Source: a bacterium
GTDB taxonomy: Bacteria; Patescibacteriota; Gracilibacteria; UBA1369; GCA-2718715
Length of the DNA: 6,809 nt
NCBI GenBank assembly: GCA_030426295.1
Contig: JAUHYY010000058.1
Coordinates: forward strand, 1 to 6,809
Direction: 5' to 3'
A program made the translations under genes and the position numbers. Below are positions 1 through 6,001 of this stretch, one piece after another. The notes beneath the pieces were generated by a model that was not told where the DNA came from, made no database searches, and worked only from the letters and a program-made list of their open reading frames with translations. The first letter of the stretch is position 1; each line of letters begins with the position of its first letter.

Positions 1-588
1 GTAATCGATACAGCAAGATTCTATCATTCGATCGAGCGCGCAAAAGGGATCTCAACAAAAGCAGACATACATAGGAGCGCAACAATCACTGGCGAAGTAA
101 TTATCGAAGACGGAGTAACAGTCCATCCAAATGCAGTCATTCAAGGGCCAGCATATATCGGTAAAGATTCAGTAGTAGCAGTTAACGCTTTCATTAGAGA
201 CAGCTACATCGGAAAAAACTGCGTTATCGGATTCGGTACAGAAGTAGCAAGAAGTTACATCGGTGATAATTCTTGGACACACAACAATTACATCGGCGAC
301 AGCATAATAGGTACAAACGTATCATTCGGTGCTGGAACCAAAACCGGTAACCTAAGACTCGACGAACAAGACGTTACACCTGGCAGACCAAAGCTCGGGC
401 TTATAACTGGTAACGATATTCGAGTAGGAATCAACACAAGCTTTATGCCAGGCATTAAGCTCGGAAACAACTGTATGCTTGGAGCAGGAATCGTAGTTGC
501 AGAAGATGTTCCTGATAATAGCTTTGTAAAATACAAAACTAAACTTACAATCAAAGAGAATTCAAAACCAATAAACCCTCGGAACTAA
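1..588 (+). CDS. Sugar-nucleotide enzyme, C-terminal left-handed beta-helix (GlmU/ST0452-like), 5' end missing
   Basis: The reading frame is open from the first base and ends at TAA 586-588, leaving 195 residues of a protein whose start lies outside the window. The visible part is a run of hexapeptide repeats (I-G-x-x-x type, about residues 22-170), the signature of a left-handed parallel beta-helix. The stretch H94-N-N-Y-I-G-D followed by S-I-I-G and F-G-A-G-T lines up with GlmU's H-L-T-Y-L-G-D and N-I-G-A-G-T, where the His is the acetyltransferase base. NLRLDE after it resembles archaeal ST0452-type bifunctional sugar-1-phosphate nucleotidylyltransferases. Such proteins carry an N-terminal nucleotidylyltransferase domain that would lie upstream, so the activity is probably making or acetylating an NDP-sugar in the cytoplasm. 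It could instead be a stand-alone acyltransferase. The downstream glycosyltransferase start overlaps its stop, so the two are co-transcribed. Isoleucine is mostly ATC (13 of 23 codons). Confidence 0.85.
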   Translation, partial: VIDTARFYHSIERAKGISTKADIHRSATITGEVIIEDGVTVHPNAVIQGPAYIGKDSVVAVNAFIRDSYIGKNCVIGFGTEVARSYIGDNSWTHNNYIGDSIIGTNVSFGAGTKTGNLRLDEQDVTPGRPKLGLITGNDIRVGINTSFMPGIKLGNNCMLGAGIVVAEDVPDNSFVKYKTKLTIKENSKPINPRN

Positions 589-1382
589 TGAATACGAAAG
601 TATCGACCATAACTGTAAATTTCAATCATAAGTATTTCCCAAAACTATCAGTAGAAGCACTTGAGGCAGCTACTCATCCTTGGCCTGTTGAGATCGTATT
701 TGTAGACAACGCATCAACAGACGAACTTAGTCTCAATTTCTTAAGACAAGCAAACAAAGAAGAACGAGTAAAATTAATCGAATCTCCAGAAAATCTCGGA
801 TTCGCAGGTGGTAACAACTTAGGCGCAAAAAATGCAAAAGGGGAATACCTACTAATCCTAAATCCAGACACAACTGTTAGAGAAGACTCAATCCCAAAAA
901 TGGTCGAATACATGGAACAAAACCCAGACGTGGGAATCCTAGGTCCTCGACTCGAATACTCTGACGGTACAGTTCAAGACTCATGCCGACGTGACATGAG
1001 CTTTGCAGATCTTATCATCAAGCGAACATTTCTCCGTCACATACCCGGCCTAAAAAAACGAGTAGATAAATATACAATGGAAGACTTCGACCATTCAAAA
1101 ACCCAAGAAGTAGAACTAATCACAGGAGCATGCATGCTAATCAAAAAAGATTTCTACGATGAAATTGGAGGATTCGACGACAGATATTTCTTGTTCATGG
1201 AAGACTTCGACCTCTGCAAAAAAGTCAGAGCAGCAGGCAAAAAAGTAGTCTACTACCCAGAAGCAATTATCAACCACTACCACAAACGTCTATCAGCCGG
1301 AAACATCTTCAAACTTGTACGAAAAAAAGTATTCTGGATGCACATAAACTCAGCAATCAAATATTTCTGGAAGTGGAGGTAG
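588..1382 (+). CDS. Family 2 glycosyltransferase (WbbL/rhamnosyltransferase-like)
   Basis: This 264-residue protein is a GT-A fold inverting glycosyltransferase that should transfer a sugar from an NDP-sugar onto a growing surface glycan at the cytoplasmic face of the membrane. Visible motifs in order are VDNAS (39-43, nucleotide binding), NLGFAGGNN (69-77), NPDT (92-95, the DxD-equivalent metal site), ITGACMLI (178-185), GGFDDRYFLFMEDFDLC (194-210, with the ED acid/base pair at 205-206) and HYHKRLSAG (230-238). This order is typical of the WbbL-like rhamnosyltransferase branch, but the donor cannot be told from sequence. There is no clear transmembrane segment; a basic aromatic C-terminus (KVFWMHINSAIKYFWKWR, 247-264) may attach to the membrane. 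The ATG overlaps the upstream stop by one base (TAATG), so translation is probably coupled. Codon use is ATC-rich for Ile (12 of 17), like the gene before it and unlike the gene after it. Confidence 0.92.
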   Translation: MNTKVSTITVNFNHKYFPKLSVEALEAATHPWPVEIVFVDNASTDELSLNFLRQANKEERVKLIESPENLGFAGGNNLGAKNAKGEYLLILNPDTTVREDSIPKMVEYMEQNPDVGILGPRLEYSDGTVQDSCRRDMSFADLIIKRTFLRHIPGLKKRVDKYTMEDFDHSKTQEVELITGACMLIKKDFYDEIGGFDDRYFLFMEDFDLCKKVRAAGKKVVYYPEAIINHYHKRLSAGNIFKLVRKKVFWMHINSAIKYFWKWR

Positions 1383-1413
1383 CGTACAGAAAGATAAAAT
1401 AAGGATTAAAGAC

Positions 1414-1441
1414 TTGACATAAGTAGGAAAACTGCTAGAAT
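1414..1441 (+). promoter_or_regulatory. Sigma-70-type promoter with extended -10, for the lipoprotein gene
   Basis: A perfect -35 (TTGACA, 1414-1419) is followed by a 16-base spacer and a -10 TAGAAT (1436-1441). The -10 is preceded by TGC, giving an extended -10 of TGCTAGAAT. The -10 ends 23 bases before the ATG at 1465. With a start about 7 bases downstream the leader is only some 17 nt. The leader is almost pure A/T (a repeated TATAAA pattern) and has no Shine-Dalgarno sequence. It is the best-formed of three promoters in the window with the same layout, and shows that the lipoprotein gene is transcribed separately from the glycosyltransferase 82 bases upstream. Confidence 0.8.
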
Positions 1442-1464
1442 GCGTCTTCAATATAAATATAAAT

Positions 1465-4017
1465 ATGATTAAAAAATCTATACCAATTATTGTAGCAGCT
1501 GCCCTAGCAGGGTCATGTACCAATAAGGAAGAATATAAACATGAAGAACCAGATATCGTAGATGCTGGAGTAGAACAACCAAGTTATGAATCATCGAATT
1601 TTCCAGAAGATACTTCCGAAACAGCTACAGCCTCAGAAGAAGTTAGAAGTCTTGCAGAACGATTAGGTGTTTGTGATATAGATTGCATTGAACAAAGGTA
1701 CGCAAGCATCGGTTTAGCCTTTTTAAATAATGTCTCGGGTACATCAGAAGAAACAGCAGAGGGTGTTTCAAGAAGAGCGATGAGTATAATTACATCTATT
1801 AGTCATCCATCTGAAGAAGTCGAAGAACCGTCGGTAGATGAGTTGAGACAACTTATTGTCTCGCAGTATCCAGAACTAGTTAATCAGCAAGGAATAAATG
1901 ATTTTGAACCTATTGGCGACAACTCGATTTATGAGTCTGATCCAGTTATTCAAGTTTATTTAAGAACTGCAACTTATCATGATCTTCTCGAGGATGGAGT
2001 AGTAAAGCCTAACCATATGATTGAGCAATACACTTATTTAAATCCCCGACGAATGTGGGAGAGAAAAGTAAATATGGCTAGAAATCATAGACATGAATGT
2101 GAGGTTGCAAGAGACAATTTGGCTCCATTTAATGTAGTTGATACCATGAACATGGAAAGCCTACATGGTGTGTACGAAGCAGCCGTTGAGAGAGTTAACG
2201 CAAATCTTCCTGCAAATCTCAACTCGATATTCGTACCGTATATTGATGCTAACTTACTCTTGGCAATTACAATTCACGAACTTATTCCAACAGGATATCA
2301 TAATGATTATGCACGTATAGCAATCCTAAGAACTTTACTTGATGAAGGGTTAAGAGTTGAAGCAATTCCAGCCCAATTTGATAGGATTCTATCGTTCGGA
2401 CCTTTTCAAATGACAACTATTCCTTACGAAGGAAGAAGTACACGACACAGATATAACAATGATGGTGAAGTTGGTTCAATCGAGAGATACCTAGAAGACT
2501 TTGGTTTACCCGAAAGACTACACGATTGTGTTGAGCTTGAAGATCAAGCTGTAGCTGCAATGCTGCTAAAAGTAGTAAACATGAATAGGTTTGTTAGAGA
2601 CTTTCAGTCAAATGCAGTATTTATGGATTTATTTGAGGCTGCTTCAGAACATGATAGACGTGTGTTTATTGCCTCAGTGTTAGCTGCTTCTCACCATGCC
2701 CCAGGACGAGCAGATTATGGTGTAGAGAATGCTCTTAGAAATATTTCTTCAGTATCAACTTTACAAGAATTCAGAGATTTATACGTACAAACTATAAGAA
2801 ATAGAGGTGGGCGCTACGGCGATGCATATCGAATGACAGCCAGGCATGCAGAAAGGTCTAGTGAGTTAGTTGATGTATTCCTAAGTGATAGCGATGAATC
2901 GATTAGTACACCAACAGAAATACCAAGTTTTTATGAAGTTGGAATGACGAATATGCTTGAAAGAGAAAGAAATGGTGCAAGCTACTTTACATTCAATTTA
3001 CAAGGAAGCCGATTAGACGTAATAGGATTACTTTGTGAGGTAGGTATGGAAAGTGCTGTGCAGGCCTTCAATCCAGGAGTTGATCTTAATGGAGACGGAG
3101 TAATCAATATTCCAGTTTTCACAATGAAGCCAACTTTAAGAGGGGCAGAATTAACAAGGTATAGATTTATCGCAGGAGCAGACATCCAAGCAGAAATACA
3201 AAACCTAATCGGCAATCACGATATAAACAGTGTATTACCTTTCAATAGTGTATCTAGCTGGGGCGATCTTTCGAGAGAAGTCTTAATACCTACAAGACTT
3301 TTATCAGAATTAGCTCCTGAAAATGATACCTATAACAATCCAAACAACTATTCTGTAGGCCAAGAAACAGGATTGAATGGAACTCCAAGGGTAACATTCA
3401 GAGGAAGAAATTCATATACCTCAGGTTTCCCTGGTGACGACACAGACGGTAGAAGAGTATCAAGACGAAATGGTGAAGACGTAAGTTTTGATGAAGCAAA
3501 TGAAGGACTTCTTGAGTTAAGAAATCTTGGTATTAGCGTAGTTATGTCAGTTGGTAATATGTATAGTGCAGATTTTGAAGAAGCGAGCTTTAATAACATT
3601 GCAGCTGCTGCAGAGTCTCTAGGCATGGACCATGAAAGACTTAGATTATTTTATGAAGGTGGATCAGGTGCGCCATCAGAAGATTCTAAAGAAAATTATG
3701 ATGCAATAATTAGTACAGTTGCTAATTGTCTACTAGAAGGTAACTGCGTAGTTCATTGTAGAGAAGGAATAAACAGATCGGTAAACACCTATGCTGTAGC
3801 AAATTATATTCTTACAGATGATGTAAACATCACGAATAATGACAGAGCTCTAGCTATGAGATTCAATACTACGCCAGAAATAGTAGCTGCATACAGACTT
3901 ATTGGAGTTGAAGTTGATCGAGATACTGTTAGAGGAGTAGGACAAGGTAATATGTGGAATGCAGAATCATTACTATCAAGCCCAGAACGGATCGCAGCTT
4001 TAAGAGCGGAGTTATAA
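1465..4017 (+). CDS. Large predicted lipoprotein: lysozyme-like region plus C-terminal HCx5RS phosphatase domain
   Basis: 850 residues, not matched to a named family. MIKK, a hydrophobic stretch (6-16) and AGSC with Cys18 form a lipoprotein signal, so the protein is probably lipid-anchored outside the cytoplasmic membrane. An acidic, Ser/Thr-rich linker follows (19-60). Residues about 260-470 resemble lytic transglycosylases: LLLAITIHE with candidate catalytic Glu272, SFGPFQMT (310-317, like the GLMQ motif), SIERYLEDFG (338-347), and AASHHAPG (407-414, like AAYNAGPG). Residues about 507-550 look faintly LysM-like, ending in NPGVDLNGDGVINIP. Residues about 640-815 resemble a dual-specificity/tyrosine phosphatase: LGISVVMSV (689-697), then VVHCREGINRS (762-772), a full Cx5R loop with Cys765 and Arg771; the general acid may be Asp740. 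Inferred role: wall remodelling or surface signalling; the substrate is unknown. It has its own promoter and no Shine-Dalgarno. Its TAA directly abuts the convergent nth gene. Ile codons are mostly ATT. ORF and lipobox are firm, the phosphatase call is good, the lysozyme-like call is tentative. Confidence 0.75.
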   Translation: MIKKSIPIIVAAALAGSCTNKEEYKHEEPDIVDAGVEQPSYESSNFPEDTSETATASEEVRSLAERLGVCDIDCIEQRYASIGLAFLNNVSGTSEETAEGVSRRAMSIITSISHPSEEVEEPSVDELRQLIVSQYPELVNQQGINDFEPIGDNSIYESDPVIQVYLRTATYHDLLEDGVVKPNHMIEQYTYLNPRRMWERKVNMARNHRHECEVARDNLAPFNVVDTMNMESLHGVYEAAVERVNANLPANLNSIFVPYIDANLLLAITIHELIPTGYHNDYARIAILRTLLDEGLRVEAIPAQFDRILSFGPFQMTTIPYEGRSTRHRYNNDGEVGSIERYLEDFGLPERLHDCVELEDQAVAAMLLKVVNMNRFVRDFQSNAVFMDLFEAASEHDRRVFIASVLAASHHAPGRADYGVENALRNISSVSTLQEFRDLYVQTIRNRGGRYGDAYRMTARHAERSSELVDVFLSDSDESISTPTEIPSFYEVGMTNMLERERNGASYFTFNLQGSRLDVIGLLCEVGMESAVQAFNPGVDLNGDGVINIPVFTMKPTLRGAELTRYRFIAGADIQAEIQNLIGNHDINSVLPFNSVSSWGDLSREVLIPTRLLSELAPENDTYNNPNNYSVGQETGLNGTPRVTFRGRNSYTSGFPGDDTDGRRVSRRNGEDVSFDEANEGLLELRNLGISVVMSVGNMYSADFEEASFNNIAAAAESLGMDHERLRLFYEGGSGAPSEDSKENYDAIISTVANCLLEGNCVVHCREGINRSVNTYAVANYILTDDVNITNNDRALAMRFNTTPEIVAAYRLIGVEVDRDTVRGVGQGNMWNAESLLSSPERIAALRAEL

Positions 4018-4692
4018 TCACCTATGCTTCTTCACCCCTCTCTGAGGGCAGAAGTCGCGAATCACACATTCTGAATCACACTTTGGACTAGTTGGTCCAC
4101 AAATGTTTTGGCCATAAGCAACAATCTGATCAGCATAGTCTATCCAAAATTCTTGAGGTAAAACTTTATGTATTTTCTCTTCAGTTTCTTCAGCAGTTTT
4201 AGTCCTTACCAAATCAAGCCTGTTCGAAATTCTATGTACATGAGTATCAACACAAACTCTCGGCACACCAAAACCCTCAGCCATTACTAGATTAGCAGTT
4301 TTAATACCAACACCATTCATCGCAAGTAGCTTCTCACGGTCTTTAGGTACTTCACCACCATACTCATCAATCAGGGTTTGGCTAATATCAATTATTGTCT
4401 GCGCTTTTGTCTTATAAAATCCAACCGGATAAATCGCTTCACGAATTGTTGCAACATCAACTTTAACCATTTCTTCTGGAGTATTAGCAATCGCAAAAAG
4501 TCGTTCAGCAGCAGGGTAAGTTGTCGGATCTTTGGTTCTCAAACTCAAAATTGTCGCAATCAAAAGTTCATAAACAGATCGACCATTACGTCTGTATTCT
4601 GCTGCAAGAGGTTTAAGTTCATAGGTCTCGTAAACTTTTTTTAAACGAGACAGAAACTCATCCATATTTTCGAGCAGATTCTTATTTGCCAT
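4018..4692 (-). CDS. nth: Endonuclease III, HhH-GPD DNA glycosylase/AP lyase with Fe-S cluster
   Basis: At 224 residues it is close to the usual length (E. coli Nth is 211). It removes oxidised pyrimidines from DNA and cuts at the abasic site in base-excision repair. The helix-hairpin-helix is LLAMNGVGIKTANLVM (122-137) with catalytic Lys131. The catalytic Asp149 lies in CVDTHVHRISNRL, 18 residues later, the same spacing as Lys120/Asp138 of E. coli. The substrate-side motif is LLIATILSLRTKD (43-55). Four C-terminal cysteines (198, 205, 209, 215) would bind a [4Fe-4S] cluster, but the spacing is Cx6Cx3Cx5C, one residue longer in the middle than the classical Cx6Cx2Cx5C. It is the last gene of the CofE-like/purN/nth operon. 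Its ATG lies 11 bases inside the purN frame, and no Shine-Dalgarno is visible, so translation is probably coupled. It stops with TGA, one base from the convergent lipoprotein gene's stop. Confidence 0.95.
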   Translation of the reverse strand: MANKNLLENMDEFLSRLKKVYETYELKPLAAEYRRNGRSVYELLIATILSLRTKDPTTYPAAERLFAIANTPEEMVKVDVATIREAIYPVGFYKTKAQTIIDISQTLIDEYGGEVPKDREKLLAMNGVGIKTANLVMAEGFGVPRVCVDTHVHRISNRLDLVRTKTAEETEEKIHKVLPQEFWIDYADQIVAYGQNICGPTSPKCDSECVIRDFCPQRGVKKHR

Positions 4693-5215
4693 CTAAATAG
4701 TTAAATGCAATTTTTGCGTAGTTTTGTTTTTCTAAATTTTGAACACGGATTCGAAGTGATTCAATTGTATCATCAGGCAACACATCACATTCTATTTGCT
4801 CAACAACTTTACCAGCATCAACTTCTTCAACTACCTCATGAATAGTGAATCCAGAAATATCTTCTTTCGCTTCAATGACAGCTTGGTGAACTTTGTCACC
4901 GTAATAACCAGCATGTCTCGGCAATAATGAAGGATGCGTATTTAAAATAATCCCATCAAAGTTCTCAATGAAATCATTCTTCACAATCTTTAAGAATCCA
5001 GCCATACAAATATGATCAATGCCTAAATCATTTAGTCGTTCAGCAAAATTCTTATCGTAGGTTTTGATAAGTTTGTTATTTATCTTTAATTCTCTCGCAA
5101 CCTCAAGTGCTAGACATTCTCTGTCAGCAACAACTAAAGCAACATCTAATTCAGAATCTAAAAAACTTTGTATCAGGCTTCCAGAACCAGAAACAAATAG
5201 TGCTATCTTAGTCAT
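4682..5215 (-). CDS. purN: Phosphoribosylglycinamide formyltransferase (PurN family)
   Basis: This 177-residue protein belongs to the 10-formyltetrahydrofolate-dependent GAR transformylases, step three of de novo purine synthesis in the cytoplasm. It has the N-terminal phosphate loop SGSGSLIQ (9-16), MAGFLKIV (71-78), the catalytic LNTHPSLLP (91-99, Asn92 and His94), GYYGDKVHQAVIEA (103-116), SGFTIHEV (121-128), and Asp133 in EEVDAGKV, matching E. coli Asn106, His108 and Asp144. It is slightly shorter than E. coli PurN (212). One oddity is Leu12 where most PurN have Asn in GSN, a residue that contacts the GAR phosphate, so the acceptor might differ. No other purine gene is in view. Its ATG overlaps the stop of the CofE-like gene by four bases (ATGA), and its 3' end overlaps nth by 11 bases; all three are clearly one operon. 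Confidence 0.9.
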   Translation of the reverse strand: MTKIALFVSGSGSLIQSFLDSELDVALVVADRECLALEVARELKINNKLIKTYDKNFAERLNDLGIDHICMAGFLKIVKNDFIENFDGIILNTHPSLLPRHAGYYGDKVHQAVIEAKEDISGFTIHEVVEEVDAGKVVEQIECDVLPDDTIESLRIRVQNLEKQNYAKIAFNYLDGK

Positions 5216-5901
5216 TTAAACAGAGGATTAAAGATACATTCATCACTCGGGATAGACATCTCTTTTATCGAATCTATTTTTTCAGAAGTAAATTCAACAG
5301 GTGCACCTCGAACTATACAAATTGGTGTAGATTCATTTGCTTCGCCCATAATCAAGTTAGCAGCATCAGCAATACTGTCAGCTTTAGCAACTTGTGTGAT
5401 TTGCAGCTCGTTTCCAAATAGATCTTTCTTACCTCGCTCATCACTCACGCCCTCGAATCCTACATAAGCCATGCAAGCTCCACTTGTTCCACGTCGTCCT
5501 GGATGACAGACAGAATCTATCATCATTACACCGAACTCATTTAGTCGAAGCTGCATTTTCATTTGCTCATAAATCTCATCAACACTTTTTTGTGGATCCT
5601 CAGGCCAAAGAACTATTTGACCATCGGGAGCATTCGATTTGTCGATGCCACTATTCGCAACCCAAATACCACACTTACGAGTTAGGTGAACTTCTTTACC
5701 TTCATGAAACTCCTCAGCTTCAGAACGAATTAAATCTTCAAATTCACTTTCAACAGTAAGTCGTCCTTCTGCATAAGAAATAATCTTAGATGATATAACT
5801 AAGATATCTTTTTCTTTTATTTTGTCAGATAAAATACCAAACATTTGTGAAATACTTTGCCCTTCAGTTATGCGTCTAGTTTTTACTGGAGTTATTTCCA
5901 T
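5212..5901 (-). CDS. CofE-like (F420-0:gamma-glutamyl ligase family) protein
   Basis: The 229-residue protein resembles coenzyme F420-0:L-glutamate ligase (CofE), which uses GTP to add glutamate by an amide bond. Family features are ITPVKTRRI (3-11), ILVISSKIISYAEGR (33-47), ANSGIDKSNAPDG (82-94), IDSVCHPGRRGTSG (128-141), DERGKKDLFGNELQIT (154-169), ADAANLIMGEA (178-188) and IVRGAPVE (196-203). Where CofE enzymes typically have a D-S-x-G-R-P segment, this one has D-S-V-C-H-P-G. No F420 synthesis gene (cofC, cofD, fbiC) is visible, so the acceptor may not be F420. The start is ATG 5899-5901. The frame is open to an ATG at 5946, but that lies upstream of the gene's extended -10 and would add 15 residues that do not fit the family, whose proteins begin near ITPVKTR. 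The stop overlaps the purN start as ATGA. First gene of a three-gene operon. Confidence 0.85.
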   Translation of the reverse strand: MEITPVKTRRITEGQSISQMFGILSDKIKEKDILVISSKIISYAEGRLTVESEFEDLIRSEAEEFHEGKEVHLTRKCGIWVANSGIDKSNAPDGQIVLWPEDPQKSVDEIYEQMKMQLRLNEFGVMMIDSVCHPGRRGTSGACMAYVGFEGVSDERGKKDLFGNELQITQVAKADSIADAANLIMGEANESTPICIVRGAPVEFTSEKIDSIKEMSIPSDECIFNPLFK

Positions 5902-5923
5902 ACTTAAAATAAAATTCGTATGA

Positions 5924-5932
5924 ATTCTAGCA
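5924..5932 (-). promoter_or_regulatory. Extended -10 promoter of the CofE-like/purN/nth operon
   Basis: On the minus strand TGCTAGAAT (5932 to 5924) is an extended -10, identical to the one before the lipoprotein gene. It ends 22 bases before the ATG at 5901, predicting a leader of about 15 nt. No good -35 is visible; the best candidate, TTGTAG at 5955-5950, is too far away (20-base spacer). There is no Shine-Dalgarno sequence. The site rules out the longer reading frame from 5946 as the translated form if transcription starts here. Confidence 0.6.
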
Positions 5933-5939
5933 AATACAC

Positions 5940-5951
5940 AGCTCATGAGCT
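5940..5951. repeat. Perfect 12-base palindrome between divergent promoters
   Basis: AGCTCATGAGCT reads the same on both strands. It lies near the midpoint between the predicted start sites of the CofE-like operon (about 5917, minus) and the sortase gene (about 5986, plus), covering the place where the -35 of the CofE-like promoter would fall. That position would suit a dimeric repressor or activator acting on one or both promoters, but one palindrome of this size could occur by chance in a window of this length. Confidence 0.35.
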
Positions 5952-5970
5952 ACAAAAAAAGAGCTTTTCA

Positions 5971-5979
5971 TGCTATAAT
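5971..5979 (+). promoter_or_regulatory. Extended -10 promoter of the sortase gene
   Basis: TGCTATAAT (5971-5979) is a perfect extended -10. It ends 22 bases before the ATG at 6002, with a predicted start near 5986 and a leader of about 16 nt. A -35 at the 17-base spacing would be TACAAA (5951-5956), which is poor, as often tolerated by extended -10 promoters. AGGTG at 5981-5985 looks like a Shine-Dalgarno core but is 16 bases from the ATG and would lie at or before the transcript start, so it is unlikely to act as one. Confidence 0.65.
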
Positions 5980-6001
5980 AAGGTGTAAATAACAATATCA
6001 A

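Noticed and set aside
1451..1467. TATAAATATAAATAT as a tandem repeat or second -10
   Set aside because: It is a short A/T-rich leader directly against the ATG, and a better promoter with a consensus -35 lies just upstream.
4018..4020. UGA recoding as in Gracilibacteria
   Set aside because: TGA ends nth and the CofE-like gene at sensible family lengths, and no gene has an internal TGA while glycine uses GGN codons freely.
4036..4048. CCCTC-TCT-GAGGG hairpin as a terminator for the lipoprotein gene
   Set aside because: The stem is only five base pairs, lies inside the nth coding sequence, and is not followed by a T-run on the plus strand.
4378..4644. Open frame on the plus strand opposite nth, and similar frames opposite the other genes (e.g. 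288-554, 674-913, 2982-3215, 3348-3626, 5484-5759, 6037-6411, 6448-6711)
   Set aside because: Each lies antisense to a gene with clear family motifs or a strong frame, and their translations show only mirrored composition with no recognisable domain.
5902..5946. Longer N-terminus for the CofE-like protein starting at ATG 5946
   Set aside because: It would begin upstream of the extended -10 at 5932-5924, and its 15 extra residues precede the point where the family similarity (ITPVKTRRI) begins.
5940..5968. AGCTC ... GAGCTTTT as a rho-independent terminator
   Set aside because: The arms are five bases with a long loop, the T-run is only four, and no plus-strand gene ends upstream of it.
5981..5985. 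AGGTG as Shine-Dalgarno for the sortase
   Set aside because: It is 16 bases from the ATG and falls at or before the predicted transcript start.
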